Counted from the first letter of the stretch, positions 1 through 9,582 are shown. The stretch: 64,000 bases of DNA from an uncultured Acidobacteriia bacterium (GCA_903909435.1 CAIVVT010000051.1:1-64000), one strand, 5' to 3'. Notes: generated by a model not told the origin, from the sequence alone. Numbers and translations: made by a program.

Positions 1-161
1 CCGATGCCCTTGCCGGAGGTTCGTAATACGTTCGTCGCACCGATGTTTCCGCTACCCATCGCGCGCACGTCTTTGCCCGTTTTCAGCCAGACCAAAAGGT
101 AGCCGAACGGAATGCCGCCGAGGAGGTTGGCCAGGAGTAGGAGTCCAATTTGAAGCATCAT
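1..161 (-). CDS. plsY: Glycerol-3-phosphate acyltransferase PlsY, N-terminal part only
   Basis: This is the first ~53 codons of an inner-membrane enzyme that transfers an acyl group from acyl-phosphate to glycerol-3-phosphate, the first step of phospholipid synthesis. The reverse strand reads [20 protein letters not shown], a membrane segment, and then the family signature [12 protein letters not shown] at about residues 37-48. The start ATG overlaps the TGA of the upstream thpR (ATGA, 158-161), so the two genes are probably translationally coupled. The gene runs off the left edge, so the rest of the protein is not visible. The identification rests on the signature and the N-terminal membrane segment. 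Confidence 0.9.
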   Translation of the reverse strand, partial: MMLQIGLLLLANLLGGIPFGYLLVWLKTGKDVRAMGSGNIGATNVLRTSGKGI

Positions 162-712
162 GCTGTTAGGGGGAAGGAGGCCAGCTTGGTGTAGATTGAG
201 CCGCCGGGGGTCAACTGGCTCTGATAGAGGTGGAAGCGTTCCGCGGGGAAGGCCCCGAAATCCAGGCTCGGAAGCTCTGAAATGGTCCTCTTCAACTCAA
301 CCAGCGGTTCATCGGCGCGCAGTCTCGCCAGAGTCAGGTGCGGGTGAAAGGCCTTCTTCTCGGTCGCTATGTCCAGCCGCACGCACGCTGCGTCGGTGTC
401 CCGTGCGAGCGTCGTGAGACTGGACGGCGCTTCAATGCCCGCCACCAGCACGCGCGGACGGTCCGCGTTGGGCAACCAGTTCAGTCCGCGTATGGCGATC
501 CTGAGCGGGCCCGGCTTCGGCACGGCGTCGAGTGCGGTCTTCAATTCGTCGAGGCGCGCTTCCGGGAAATCGCCGATGAACTTGGTAGTCACATGCAGGT
601 TCGCAACGGGACTCCATTGCAGCCGCGCCTTGGGCTTCAACAGATGCAGCAGCAGTTCCAGATTGCGCCGCATCTCGTACGGCAGATCGAGTCCGACAAA
701 CAGCCTCATCAA
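158..712 (-). CDS. thpR: RNA 2',3'-cyclic phosphodiesterase (2H family)
   Basis: The 184-residue product belongs to the ThpR/LigT 2H phosphoesterases, which open 2',3'-cyclic phosphates on RNA ends. The two diagnostic HxTx motifs are present: HVTT at residues 40-43 and HLTL at residues 125-128. The start [10 protein letters not shown] is typical of the family, and the length matches the usual 180-190 residues. There are two adjacent ATG codons (712 and 709) and either could be used. The gene is followed by plsY with a 4-bp ATGA overlap. The physiological RNA substrate cannot be told from sequence. Confidence 0.88.
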   Translation of the reverse strand: MMRLFVGLDLPYEMRRNLELLLHLLKPKARLQWSPVANLHVTTKFIGDFPEARLDELKTALDAVPKPGPLRIAIRGLNWLPNADRPRVLVAGIEAPSSLTTLARDTDAACVRLDIATEKKAFHPHLTLARLRADEPLVELKRTISELPSLDFGAFPAERFHLYQSQLTPGGSIYTKLASFPLTA

Positions 713-775
713 CGTTCAGTGCCCAGTCCTGTTCCCGTCCTGATTCATTTGTTACGTTGCTTATGGTAACGCGAG

Positions 776-1267
776 ATGACTCCTGAGTTGCTCACCCGTG
801 AATTCTACTCCGCTCCGGCCGTTCAGGTGGCGCGCCGGTTGCTTGGCTGCGTGCTGGAGTTCAACGGGCGGGGTGGACGCATTCTGGAGGTGGAAGCCTA
901 CCTCGGCGAGGGGGACGAAGCGGCGCACACGCATCGGGGCATAACCCCCAGAACCCGCGTGATCTTCGGCCCGCCGGGCCACGCCTACGTTTACCTGAAC
1001 TACGGGATTCACTACTGCCTGAACGTGGTGGCGGAGCCCGACGGGCGAGCCGGCTGCGTCCTGATCCGGGCCGTGGAGGGAATCGGCAACGGTCCCGGCA
1101 AATTGACCCGGGCGCTGGGCATCACGCTCGAATTGAACGGCTGCGACTTGACGCAAGGGCCGCTGACCATCCGGCGCGGACGGTCCCCTGCCGGGATCGT
1201 TGCCACGCCGCGCATCGGCATTCGCAAGTCCATCGACCTGCCGCTACGCTTCCTTGCCACGGATTGA
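776..1267 (+). CDS. 3-methyladenine-DNA glycosylase-like protein (AAG/MPG family), short
   Basis: The product (163 residues) matches the alkyladenine DNA glycosylase family, which excises 3-methyladenine and related damaged bases in base excision repair. The conserved VEAYLG motif with the presumed catalytic Glu40, TPRTRVIFGPPGHAYVY (57-73) and NGPGKLTRALGI are all recognisable. The protein is about 30 residues shorter than usual: the stretch between RAVEG and NGPGKL, which normally carries a basic loop, is nearly absent, and the C-terminus is brief. It may be a trimmed but active enzyme. It is divergent from thpR across 63 bp. No strong Shine-Dalgarno is visible before the ATG. Confidence 0.82.
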   Translation: MTPELLTREFYSAPAVQVARRLLGCVLEFNGRGGRILEVEAYLGEGDEAAHTHRGITPRTRVIFGPPGHAYVYLNYGIHYCLNVVAEPDGRAGCVLIRAVEGIGNGPGKLTRALGITLELNGCDLTQGPLTIRRGRSPAGIVATPRIGIRKSIDLPLRFLATD

Positions 1268-1270
1268 CGA

Positions 1271-1311
1271 GGGGGCCCGGAAGCCCCCGCACCGGCCGGC
1301 GCGCCGGCCGG
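1271..1311. terminator. Tandem GC-rich hairpins after the glycosylase gene
   Basis: Four bases after the stop codon lies a 6-bp stem GGGGGC/GCCCCC with loop CCGGAA (1271-1288). It is followed by a perfect 20-bp palindrome at 1292-1311 built from CCGGCCGGCG and its complement. There is no U-run, so this is either a Rho-type or roadblock terminator or a REP-like sequence between convergent genes. Confidence 0.4.
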
Positions 1312-1335
1312 AAGTAAGAAACCAGACCGTCGCGG

Positions 1336-1506
1336 CTATTTCTTGCCGGTCTTTTTGGCCTTGGCCTGCGCCTGCTGTGCCTGTTGCTGGTCGCCCTTGT
1401 GTTCCCGGTTGTGACGGGCGAGCGCCTTGGCGATTGCTTCCGCCGAAAGGGCGCTGTGTTGGTGCGACTGCAGCACGTCGCTGTTCACGTTTGGCTTGTC
1501 TGGCAT
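1336..1506 (-). CDS. Small Lys/Gln-rich protein of unknown function
   Basis: This is a 56-residue protein beginning MPDKPNVNSDVLQSHQHSAL. The ATG at 1506 is preceded by a good Shine-Dalgarno (AGGAAGGA, about 9 nt upstream on the reverse strand), which decides the start; the open frame continues further upstream but without a ribosome site. The middle segment SAEAIAKALARHNREHK (about 21-37) is predicted helical and amphipathic. The tail from residue 38 is rich in Gln, Ala and Lys and is probably disordered and basic, suggesting nucleic-acid contact. I recognise no family. It is convergent with the glycosylase gene and appears to be a single-gene unit. Confidence 0.6.
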   Translation of the reverse strand: MPDKPNVNSDVLQSHQHSALSAEAIAKALARHNREHKGDQQQAQQAQAKAKKTGKK

Positions 1507-1833
1507 TGAGTGTTGATCCTTCCTCTGGCTGACGGGGACAGGCTGTCCCCCGGCGTCGTAGAATAAGCCACTGAATCGAGACAATTCAGAGCGTGCCAGC
1601 GGCGCATCCGCGGCTGGCCTCCAGGCTCTCGGAAGTGCGTAGGGGAGTCGGTCTGCTCCAACTCCGGAACGGCCACTTTCCAAATAACGACGCCCGCCTC
1701 AATGGTAGTCCCATTCAACCCGGGCTGAACGAAGATCGCGCCTGATTCAAAACAGGAACTGAGCGGCCATCCGTCAGTCGGCCCGCCCCGCGGGGCGCGG
1801 CGGTTCGGATGCGCCAGTCTCGCAGGAGAAGGT
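1507..1833. other. Intergenic region with a GC palindrome
   Basis: This 327-bp stretch separates the divergent small gene at 1336-1506 and the acetyltransferase gene at 1834. It contains a near-perfect palindrome, GGGGACAG-G-CTGTCCCC, at 1534-1550. I see no RNA gene or coding frame I can support. Promoters for both flanking genes should lie here, but no convincing -35/-10 pair stands out. Confidence 0.4.
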
Positions 1834-2475
1834 ATGAACGGCCCCAGCCCGCAGAACAAGCACCCAATGGATGGATTTCCGCAGATATGCTTCGTCAGGA
1901 ACGTCGTGAACAACCCCAATATCCTGATCGGGGACTACACCTACTCCGACGACCCCGAGGACTCGGAGAATTTCGAGCGCAACGTGCTCTATCACTTCCC
2001 GTTCATCGGCGACAAACTCGTGATCGGCAAATTCTGTGCCCTGGCCCGCGGCGTCAAGTTCATCATGAACGGCGCCAACCACAAGCTGTCCGGTTGTTCG
2101 ACCTATCCGTTTTACATCTTCGGGCACGGCTGGGAGCAGGCCGCGCCGGCTCCAGGCGATCTGCCCTACAAGGGCGACACCCTCATCGGCAACGACGTCT
2201 GGCTCGGGTACGAGGCGCTGATCATGCCCGGGGTGAAGATCGGCAACGGCGCGATCGTCGCCGCCCGGTCCGTGGTGGCCACCGACGTAGCTCCCTACTC
2301 CATCGTGGGCGGCAACCCGGCAAAGTCGATGAAGGCGCGCTTCGCCCCGGACGTCGTGCAACGGCTGGAGGCGTTAGCCTGGTGGGATTGGCCGGTCGAG
2401 AAAGTGACGCGCCTGTTGCCGCTGATCGTGTCGGGCGATATAGATGCGTTGTGCGCGGCGGGGAGCCGGGACTGA
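1834..2475 (+). CDS. CatB/Vat-like hexapeptide-repeat acetyltransferase
   Basis: The 213-residue product is a left-handed beta-helix acyltransferase of the xenobiotic acetyltransferase branch (chloramphenicol CatB, streptogramin Vat). Members are trimers that use acetyl-CoA. The N-terminal NPNILIGDYTYSDD, the segment IGKFCALARGVKFIMNGANH with the presumed catalytic His83, and the hexapeptide region IGNDVWLGYEALIMPGVKIGNGAIVAARSVV are characteristic. AGGAGAAGGT lies directly before the ATG and fixes the start. The gene stands alone in an ordinary chromosomal setting with no mobile element, so it is better read as an intrinsic acetyltransferase of unknown substrate than as an acquired resistance gene. 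Confidence 0.85.
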   Translation: MNGPSPQNKHPMDGFPQICFVRNVVNNPNILIGDYTYSDDPEDSENFERNVLYHFPFIGDKLVIGKFCALARGVKFIMNGANHKLSGCSTYPFYIFGHGWEQAAPAPGDLPYKGDTLIGNDVWLGYEALIMPGVKIGNGAIVAARSVVATDVAPYSIVGGNPAKSMKARFAPDVVQRLEALAWWDWPVEKVTRLLPLIVSGDIDALCAAGSRD

Positions 2476-2485
2476 GCGGGTCTTG

Positions 2486-2650
2486 CTAGAAGCGCTTCAG
2501 GAAGATCGGTTCGACTTCCAGGAAGGCGCGCACGAACCTGCCCACAGCCTGCAAGGATTTCAGGCTGTAACGGAAAACGACTTCGTGCCGCTGCTCCGCA
2601 TCTGCAGCCGAGTGATGGAAATGCCAAACTGCCGCTACTCTGCTAGCCAT
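2486..2650 (-). CDS. Small basic protein of unknown function (54 residues)
   Basis: The reverse strand encodes 54 residues, starting MASRVAAVWHFHHSAADAEQ and ending FLEVEPIFLKRF. The ATG at 2650 has AAAGGAAA about 8 nt upstream, a plausible ribosome site. It is convergent with the acetyltransferase (11-bp gap) and divergent from trpB2 across 295 bp. The core RHEVVFRYSLKSLQAVGRFVRAFLEV looks like a single amphipathic helix. I recognise no family. The ribosome site and clean intergenic placement favour a real gene, but a chance ORF is possible at this GC content. Confidence 0.45.
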   Translation of the reverse strand: MASRVAAVWHFHHSAADAEQRHEVVFRYSLKSLQAVGRFVRAFLEVEPIFLKRF

Positions 2651-2945
2651 AAGTCGTTTCCTTTCTGTGGGTCATCCCGGTTGAAGGACGAACGCCGCCC
2701 TTCCCGAACCACCCTATCAAGTTTGAATGTAATGCCGCTGTTGCTGGATTGTCAACTGTTTGTAACATTACAATTCGAACACTTTACCTCTCCGGAAAGG
2801 CCGTTCCGGCTGTGGCTTAGCCGGATTGTCGCCCCATAATCTTCGATGGGGATTGACTGAGGTCAACCAACGCGGCATTTTGCGCCGCAAGGTGACCGCG
2901 CCAGCACAAAAAACCGGTCCGCAGTGATAGACTCTGTGTTTTCCC
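2651..2945. promoter_or_regulatory. Divergent intergenic region with operator-like palindrome and leader hairpins upstream of trpB2
   Basis: The region is unusually AT-rich around 2750-2785 and holds a perfect inverted repeat TTGTAA-CA-TTACAA at 2760-2773, a plausible operator. Closer to trpB2 are three hairpins: CCGGAA/TTCCGG (2792-2809), CCCCAT/ATGGGG with an 8-nt loop (2832-2851) and GCGGC/GCCGC (2872-2888). They could form a structured 5' leader. I do not recognise a T-box or a leader peptide with tryptophan codons. Functional assignment is inference. Confidence 0.35.
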
Positions 2946-4313
2946 ATGAACGACACAGTAAAGTACGTTCTCTCCGAAGAACGCATCCCCAAATTCTGGT
3001 ACAACCTGACCGCCGACCTGCCCGTGCCGCCGCCCCCGGTTTTGCATCCGGGCACACTGAAACCGGTCGGCCCGGACGACCTGGCGCCGCTGTTCCCGAT
3101 GGCGCTGATCGCCCAGGAGGTCTCGACGGAGCGCGAGATCGAGATCCCGCAGCCGGTCCGGGAAGTCTACCGGCAGTGGCGTCCTTCGCCCCTGCACCGT
3201 GCCCGCAGACTTGAGAAAGCACTTGATACTCCGGCACGCATCTATTTCAAAAATGAAGGGGTTAGCCCTGCCGGGAGCCACAAGCCGAACACGGCCGTAG
3301 CGCAGGCCTTTTACAACCGGGAAGCGGGCATCCGCCATATCACCACCGAAACGGGAGCCGGGCAGTGGGGTTCCTCGCTGGCCTTCGCCGGCGCCGTCTT
3401 CGGCATCGAGATCGATGTCTACATGGTGCGGGTTTCCTACAACCAGAAACCGTACCGGCGCGCGTTGATGGAGACCTACGGGGCTCGCTGCGTGGCCTCG
3501 CCGTCGAACGAAACCGCTTCGGGCCGGGCCATTCTCGCGAAGAACCCCAACCATCCCGGCAGCTTGGGCATCGCGATCTCCGAGGCGGTGGAACTGGCGG
3601 CGCAGCGCGACGACACCAAGTACGCGCTGGGCTCGGTGCTGAACCACGTCATGCTGCACCAGACGGTGATCGGCCAGGAGGCGATGGCACAGTTTGAGCT
3701 GGCCAACGACTATCCCGACGTGGTCATCGCGTGCACCGGCGGCGGTTCGAATTTCGCCGGCATCGCCTTCCCGTTCCTGGGCGCGCAACTGCGCGGCGGC
3801 AAGCACGTCCGAGTGATTGCGGTGGAGCCGTCGGCCTGCCCCAGCCTCACCAAAGGCGCCTACGCCTACGATTTCGGCGATACCGCGCATCTGACGCCGC
3901 TGACCAAAATGCACACGCTCGGCTCGTCGTTTACGCCGCCCGGATTCCACGCCGGCGGCCTGCGCTACCACGGCATGGGACCGCTGGTCAGCCTGGTGAA
4001 GGAATTGGGCCTGATCGAAGCCCGGGCCTATCACCAGACGCCCTGCTTCGAGGCCGGTGTCCAGTTCGCACGCGCGGAGGGAATCGTCCCCGCGCCCGAG
4101 AGCAACCACGCCGTCCGCGCCGCTATCGACGAGGCGCTGCGCTGCAAGGAAGAGGGCGTCAGCCGGAGCATCCTGTTCAACCTCTCCGGGCACGGCCATT
4201 TCGACATGCAAGCCTACATCGACTACCAGGCAGGCAACCTGCTGGACCTGGAGTACGCAGAGGACGAAGTGGCCTTGGCGCTGGCCGGGCTGCCCTCCGT
4301 CCCCGCCGAATAG
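2946..4313 (+). CDS. trpB2: Tryptophan synthase beta chain, TrpB2 type
   Basis: This 455-residue PLP enzyme condenses indole and serine to tryptophan. It belongs to the TrpB2 group, which is longer than TrpB1 and usually not paired with trpA. Visible features are the PLP lysine K113 in [17 protein letters not shown] at 136-144, and the phosphate-binding GGGSN at 265-269. No trpA or other trp gene adjoins it, as expected for a TrpB2, which may salvage free indole. A strong hairpin terminator follows. The leader contains several hairpins and a palindrome, so it may be regulated. Confidence 0.9.
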   Translation: MNDTVKYVLSEERIPKFWYNLTADLPVPPPPVLHPGTLKPVGPDDLAPLFPMALIAQEVSTEREIEIPQPVREVYRQWRPSPLHRARRLEKALDTPARIYFKNEGVSPAGSHKPNTAVAQAFYNREAGIRHITTETGAGQWGSSLAFAGAVFGIEIDVYMVRVSYNQKPYRRALMETYGARCVASPSNETASGRAILAKNPNHPGSLGIAISEAVELAAQRDDTKYALGSVLNHVMLHQTVIGQEAMAQFELANDYPDVVIACTGGGSNFAGIAFPFLGAQLRGGKHVRVIAVEPSACPSLTKGAYAYDFGDTAHLTPLTKMHTLGSSFTPPGFHAGGLRYHGMGPLVSLVKELGLIEARAYHQTPCFEAGVQFARAEGIVPAPESNHAVRAAIDEALRCKEEGVSRSILFNLSGHGHFDMQAYIDYQAGNLLDLEYAEDEVALALAGLPSVPAE

Positions 4314-4341
4314 ACCGGCGTTGGCAGGGCTTTCGAAGACG

Positions 4342-4371
4342 AAAATGGCCCCTCGCAAGAGGGGCCATTTT
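4342..4371. terminator. Strong intrinsic terminator after trpB2 (bidirectional)
   Basis: A perfect 13-bp stem (left arm AAAATGGCCCCTC at 4342-4354, right arm 4359-4371) is closed by a GCAA tetraloop and followed by T residues. The A-run on the left arm would serve as the U-run for transcription from the other side. It lies 28 bp after the trpB2 stop codon. Confidence 0.9.
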
Positions 4372-4406
4372 TCGTCTGTTGGTATCGCACGCTAGAGGCG
4401 TAGAAA

Positions 4407-4490
4407 TCGCAAGCCGCTTAATTTAGCGGTTTGCGAAATCCGCCCCTTTCGAATCAAGCACTTGAGAACACAATCCGCTAAGATTAGCGG
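4407..4490. repeat. Paired-hairpin intergenic repeat, copy A
   Basis: Two palindromic cores of the type CCGCTAA-N-TTAGCGG lie at 4414-4429 (CCGCTTAATTTAGCGG) and 4475-4490 (CCGCTAAGATTAGCGG), separated by exactly 45 bp. The first core extends into a 12-bp stem from 4407 to 4436 with loop TAATTT and one G-T pair. The 45-bp spacer contains GCGAAATC, CGCCCCTT and GAATCAA, all shared with copy B at 16027-16104. Both copies sit between convergent genes. Function is unknown; REP/BIME-like element, termination or a structured RNA are possible. Confidence 0.7.
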
Positions 4491-4521
4491 TTTGGCTTTT
4501 CGCACCCTGCCGGGCGCCCGG

Positions 4522-5844
4522 TCAGAGCCGGACTATTTTCGGCGAATTCAGCCCTTTGAGCGCGTTCCTGGTATCGACCACCAATTGCGCCTTCTCGACC
4601 AGTTCGGCGTAGTCGGTGGCCTTGTGGTCGGTGATGATCACAACGCAGTCGGCCGTTGCAACCGCTTCAGGCGAATTGTCCGCCGTGTAGGCAATCTGCT
4701 CGACCTTGAGTTTCGGCACGTACGGGTCGCTATAGGTGACCACTGCCCCGCGCTTGTTCAGCAAGTGGATCACGTCCAGGGCAGGCGACTCGCGGACGTC
4801 GTCGATGTCGCGCTTATAGGCGACTCCCAGCACGTGCACGTGCGAGCCGTTCAGCGCCTTGCGCACGTCGTTCAGCGCGTTTTGCACCTTGTCCACCACG
4901 AAGTGCGGCATGTTGGAGTTGATGTAGCCCGCGAGTTCGATGAAGCGCGCCTCCATGCCGGACTGCTTGGTCTTCCAGGACAGGTAGAACGGGTCGATCG
5001 GGATGCAGTGCCCGCCCAGGCCGGGGCCGGGGTAAAACGGCATGAAGCCGAAGGGCTTGGTGGCGGCGGCGTCGATGATCTCCCAGACGTTGATGTCCAT
5101 GCGGTCGCACATCATCGCCAACTCGTTCACCAGCCCGATGTTGATCATGCGGAAGGTGTTTTCGAGCAGCTTGACCATCTCGGCGACGCGGGTGGAACTC
5201 ACCGGCACGACGTGCTCGAGCGCCTGCGAATAGAACAGCGCTCCCACCTGGGTGCAATTCGCGGTGATGCCGCCCACCACCTTGGGGATATTCTTGGTCT
5301 GATACTTGGGGTTGCCGGGGTCCACGCGCTCCGGCGAGAAGCACAGGAAGAAATCCTCTCCCACCTTCAGGTTCGAATTCTCGAACATGGGCAGCAGAAG
5401 TTCGTCCGTGGTGCCCGGATAGGTGGTCGACTCCAGAATCACCAGCAGCCCGGGATGGGCGTGGTTGGCCACCGCTTGCGAGGCCGAGACCACGAAGCTC
5501 ATGTCGGGGTCCTTGGTCTTGCGCAGCGGCGTCGGCACCGCGATGTTGATGGTGTCCAACTCGCCCACGACCGCGAAATCCGTGGTTGCTTTGAGCAGCC
5601 CTTTTTCAACCAGTTCCGCCACCTCGGCGGTTGGCACGTCCTGGATGTAGCTGATGCCCTGATTGATCAGGTCCACCTTGCCGGCGGTGACGTCGATCCC
5701 GGTGACGTGGAAGCCCGCCTTGGCGAATTCGACGGCCAGAGGCAGGCCGACGTAGCCCAGGCCTACGACGCCCACGCGGGCGGTCTTGGTGCGTATCTTC
5801 TCCGAAAGGGTTTGAAGGCTGGTGTTCGTGGTGGAAACGCTCAT
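4522..5844 (-). CDS. Nucleotide-sugar dehydrogenase (UDP-GlcNAc/ManNAc 6-dehydrogenase type)
   Basis: A 440-residue NAD-dependent enzyme oxidises the C6 hydroxyl of a UDP-sugar to a carboxylate for surface polysaccharide synthesis. The Rossmann motif GLGYVG is at 28-33, and the catalytic cysteine C280 sits in GPGLGGHCIPIDP. The C-terminal domain reads VHVLGVAYKRDIDDVRESPA. The sequence resembles WbpA/WecC-like UDP-N-acetylhexosamine dehydrogenases more than UDP-glucose dehydrogenases. The start is taken at ATG 5844; an in-frame TTG at 5907 extends the frame but adds no conserved sequence. No glycosyltransferases adjoin it. Confidence 0.88.
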   Translation of the reverse strand: MSVSTTNTSLQTLSEKIRTKTARVGVVGLGYVGLPLAVEFAKAGFHVTGIDVTAGKVDLINQGISYIQDVPTAEVAELVEKGLLKATTDFAVVGELDTINIAVPTPLRKTKDPDMSFVVSASQAVANHAHPGLLVILESTTYPGTTDELLLPMFENSNLKVGEDFFLCFSPERVDPGNPKYQTKNIPKVVGGITANCTQVGALFYSQALEHVVPVSSTRVAEMVKLLENTFRMINIGLVNELAMMCDRMDINVWEIIDAAATKPFGFMPFYPGPGLGGHCIPIDPFYLSWKTKQSGMEARFIELAGYINSNMPHFVVDKVQNALNDVRKALNGSHVHVLGVAYKRDIDDVRESPALDVIHLLNKRGAVVTYSDPYVPKLKVEQIAYTADNSPEAVATADCVVIITDHKATDYAELVEKAQLVVDTRNALKGLNSPKIVRL

Positions 5845-5950
5845 GGTGGTTAATCTGACCGATTCAGGCGCTGCGATTCGAGAATCTATGCGAACGCTAT
5901 CAGGCAATGCTCAGCCTGTCAATAGATAGGTTACTACCTCTCCGGGCGGT

Positions 5951-7231
5951 CTAGCCCTGAGGCTCGAACCGGTCCCGGTGCGCCCACAGGCCGAGGGCCG
6001 GGTTGGAGACGAAAAAGACCTTTTCACCGTCCAACTCGTTGATCCCATCATACAGTTTTGCGGGATTGTACCGTGCGGCCGTCTGCTCGAACGGAGCGTA
6101 CTGGAAGCCGGCCCCCTCCACTTCCTGACGCGTCAGGTGCCCGGGGCAATAGGTGATCGTGAAGCGGCCCTCGGAAGAGCCGTGAATCAGGTGCGCGGCG
6201 GCTCCCAGGCTGGCCGCAAGGTCTTCATTTTCCTCGACCATGCGCAGCGTTGCGGGAGTCCCGTGGTAGCCGTACTTGCGGATCAGCGCGTCGATGGCGG
6301 CATCCTCGCCAAACTCGCGCACTCCCGGGGCCAGCACGATCAACTCGCCCCCGTCGGCCAGCGCCATGCGCGTTCGGTAGACGCTCTTGTTGCCCAGCCA
6401 GGTGCTCTTGAACTCGCCGGGATCGAGCCACACCACCGCCTTGCGGATCGGCTCGTCCAGCATCTCGAAATTGACTTCGAGGCTGAGTTCCGAGGCGCGG
6501 TAAAAGCACTCCGCGTCGTCTCCTGCAAATAGGCCGCGCAAGGCCAGTTCGCCGCTCGCGTTGCGCGAGATCACGGTCTGCAGGTACACGATCGGCAGGT
6601 GGCGCGCAAACTGCTCGGAGGCGTAGTTCAGAACGCGGCGTACGGGAGTGTCGGCCCGCCCCATGATCCGCTCCATTCCGTACACCGCGCCGAGGTAGTG
6701 GCTCTTGTTGATGCCCTCGCTGCCGCCCGTGCCGACGAACACGTTTTTGTTGTAGTTCGCCATGCCGATGACCTCGTGGGGCACCACCTGGCCCAGCGAC
6801 AGGATCAGGTCGAAGCCGCCCTCGACCAGCAGCCGGTCCACTTGCGCGGGCCAGGCGAAATCGAGCTTGCCCTCCGACTGTTCCCGGATGAACGAAGCGG
6901 GGACTTCGCCCAGCGTGGCCAGGCCGTGCCGCCAGTCGTGGACCCGGAACAAATCGCGCGGCATGTCGCCGAACATCGTTTCAATTTGCGTCGCGGTCAT
7001 CGCCGAGTGCGTGCCCAGGGCGGGCAGCACCGCCGCCAGCCGCTCGCCGTAGTACTCGTAGGCCAACTGCGTGAGCTCTCCGGCCCGCGAGTGAAAGCGC
7101 GTGAAATCGGGGGGGATGCAGAGAACCTTGCTGCGCGCCCCAAGGGCGTCGAAGATGCCGAACAGCAACTGCCGCAGTTCGCTGGGCGTGAACTCGGTGG
7201 TGCGGGATCCTGCTGCGCAGTAAAGGCTCAT
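5951..7231 (-). CDS. LarA-like nickel-dependent racemase family protein (DUF2088)
   Basis: The 426-residue product matches the LarA fold: the N-terminal PPDFTRFHSRAG at 40-51 corresponds to the DxTR motif, and GTHSAMT (73-79) to the conserved GxH region. LarA racemises lactate with a nickel pincer nucleotide cofactor; homologues act on other 2-hydroxy acids. The larB, larC and larE genes for cofactor synthesis are not nearby, so substrate and cofactor status are open. The stop codon lies about 100 bp upstream of the nucleotide-sugar dehydrogenase start on the same strand. I am sure of the family, not of the reaction. Confidence 0.75.
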   Translation of the reverse strand: MSLYCAAGSRTTEFTPSELRQLLFGIFDALGARSKVLCIPPDFTRFHSRAGELTQLAYEYYGERLAAVLPALGTHSAMTATQIETMFGDMPRDLFRVHDWRHGLATLGEVPASFIREQSEGKLDFAWPAQVDRLLVEGGFDLILSLGQVVPHEVIGMANYNKNVFVGTGGSEGINKSHYLGAVYGMERIMGRADTPVRRVLNYASEQFARHLPIVYLQTVISRNASGELALRGLFAGDDAECFYRASELSLEVNFEMLDEPIRKAVVWLDPGEFKSTWLGNKSVYRTRMALADGGELIVLAPGVREFGEDAAIDALIRKYGYHGTPATLRMVEENEDLAASLGAAAHLIHGSSEGRFTITYCPGHLTRQEVEGAGFQYAPFEQTAARYNPAKLYDGINELDGEKVFFVSNPALGLWAHRDRFEPQG

Positions 7232-7298
7232 CGGGGAGGGCGGCGTCTACCTGCAGTATACCGGCACGGGACACCCCGATCCTGATAGCTTTTTGAAC

Positions 7299-8198
7299 AT
7301 GAGTCTTCGCGCCAGCCTTCGATCGATCATGCCCGCCGCGGTCTTGCTTGCAGGGGCGGCAATGCACGGGCAAACGCGCACCGGGACGGTCCGTCTGATC
7401 ATCCAGGGGGACGACATGGGGGCCGCCCACGGGATCAATACGGCGACCATCCGGGCCTACAAGGAGGGCATCCTGCGCTCCACGAACGTGATCGTGCCGG
7501 GCCCCTGGTTCCTGGAAGCCGTGCAACTGCTGAACGAGAATCCAGGTCTCGACGTGGGCGTGCACCTGTGCCTGACCAGCGAATGGGAACGGGTGAAATG
7601 GCGACCGCTGACGGCTGCGCCCAGCCTGGTGGATGCCGACGGCTACTTCTTCCCGATGGTCTGGCCGCGCAAGGATTTCCCGGCTGGCGCCAGTCTGAAG
7701 GAAGCCAGCCCCAGGATCGAGGAAGTGGAGAGTGAACTGCGCCGTCAAATCGAAGTCGCGCGCAAGTACCTCCCCAGGATTTCGTACCTGTCCGCGCACA
7801 TGGGGTTCCCGGCGCTCAAGCCGGAATGGCAGGAACTGGTGAAGCGTATCGCCTCCGCGACGGGGATTCCGCTGATGGAATCGCAGACCGGCGTGAACTA
7901 TCTCAGCGGCGTGTGGCGCGCGGGAGCGGGCGCCAACTTCGACCAGGGACCGCTGCGCGCGGCGAAGCTGGCGGCCCGGCTGGAAAAGCTCCAGGCCGGG
8001 ACCTACGTCATGGTGGAGCACTGCGGCACGAACGATCCGGAGATGCAGGCGCTCGGGCATAGGGGCTACAACTACGTGGCCGCCGATCGCTCGGCCGTCG
8101 TGGAGGCCTGGACCTCGCCTCGGGTGCTTGACGCAGTGAAGCGGCGGGGCATTCAACTGATCGGGCATGCCGATCTGCCGAACACCGCGAAACAGTAG
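7299..8198 (+). CDS. Exported ChbG/YdjC-like carbohydrate deacetylase
   Basis: The 299-residue product contains a YdjC-type polysaccharide deacetylase domain, which removes N-acetyl groups from chito-oligosaccharides or related amino sugars using a metal ion. Metal-ligand candidates are the aspartates of GDDMG (37-41), H89 in GVHLCLTSEW and H167 in SAHMGF. An N-terminal signal peptide (MSLRASLRSIMPAAVLLAGAA) suggests export, unlike the cytoplasmic ChbG of enterobacteria. ATG 7299 is preferred; an in-frame TTG lies two codons upstream. Its 5' end faces the divergent LarA-like gene and it converges on gltA. Confidence 0.8.
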   Translation: MSLRASLRSIMPAAVLLAGAAMHGQTRTGTVRLIIQGDDMGAAHGINTATIRAYKEGILRSTNVIVPGPWFLEAVQLLNENPGLDVGVHLCLTSEWERVKWRPLTAAPSLVDADGYFFPMVWPRKDFPAGASLKEASPRIEEVESELRRQIEVARKYLPRISYLSAHMGFPALKPEWQELVKRIASATGIPLMESQTGVNYLSGVWRAGAGANFDQGPLRAAKLAARLEKLQAGTYVMVEHCGTNDPEMQALGHRGYNYVAADRSAVVEAWTSPRVLDAVKRRGIQLIGHADLPNTAKQ

Positions 8199-8205
8199 GG
8201 GCTCG

Positions 8206-8222
8206 CAGCGCCCCCGGCGCTG
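8206..8222. terminator. Hairpin between convergent deacetylase and citrate synthase genes
   Basis: CAGCGCC/GGCGCTG form a 7-bp perfect stem with a CCC loop in the 36-bp gap between two stop codons. There is no U-run, so the strength as an intrinsic terminator is uncertain. Confidence 0.4.
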
Positions 8223-8234
8223 GACGCGCCGCGG

Positions 8235-9566
<1,332 letters not shown>

Positions 9567-9582
9567 GTTGCTCCCTTTACGG

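Noticed and set aside
2817-4358. A 513-codon open frame on the strand opposite trpB2
   Set aside because: High-GC third positions create long antisense frames; the sequence is Arg/Ala/His-rich with no family signature, while trpB2 has all motifs.
4462-5853. A 463-codon open frame opposite the nucleotide-sugar dehydrogenase
   Set aside because: Mirror-frame artefact; composition is His/Val/Arg-rich, with no ribosome site.
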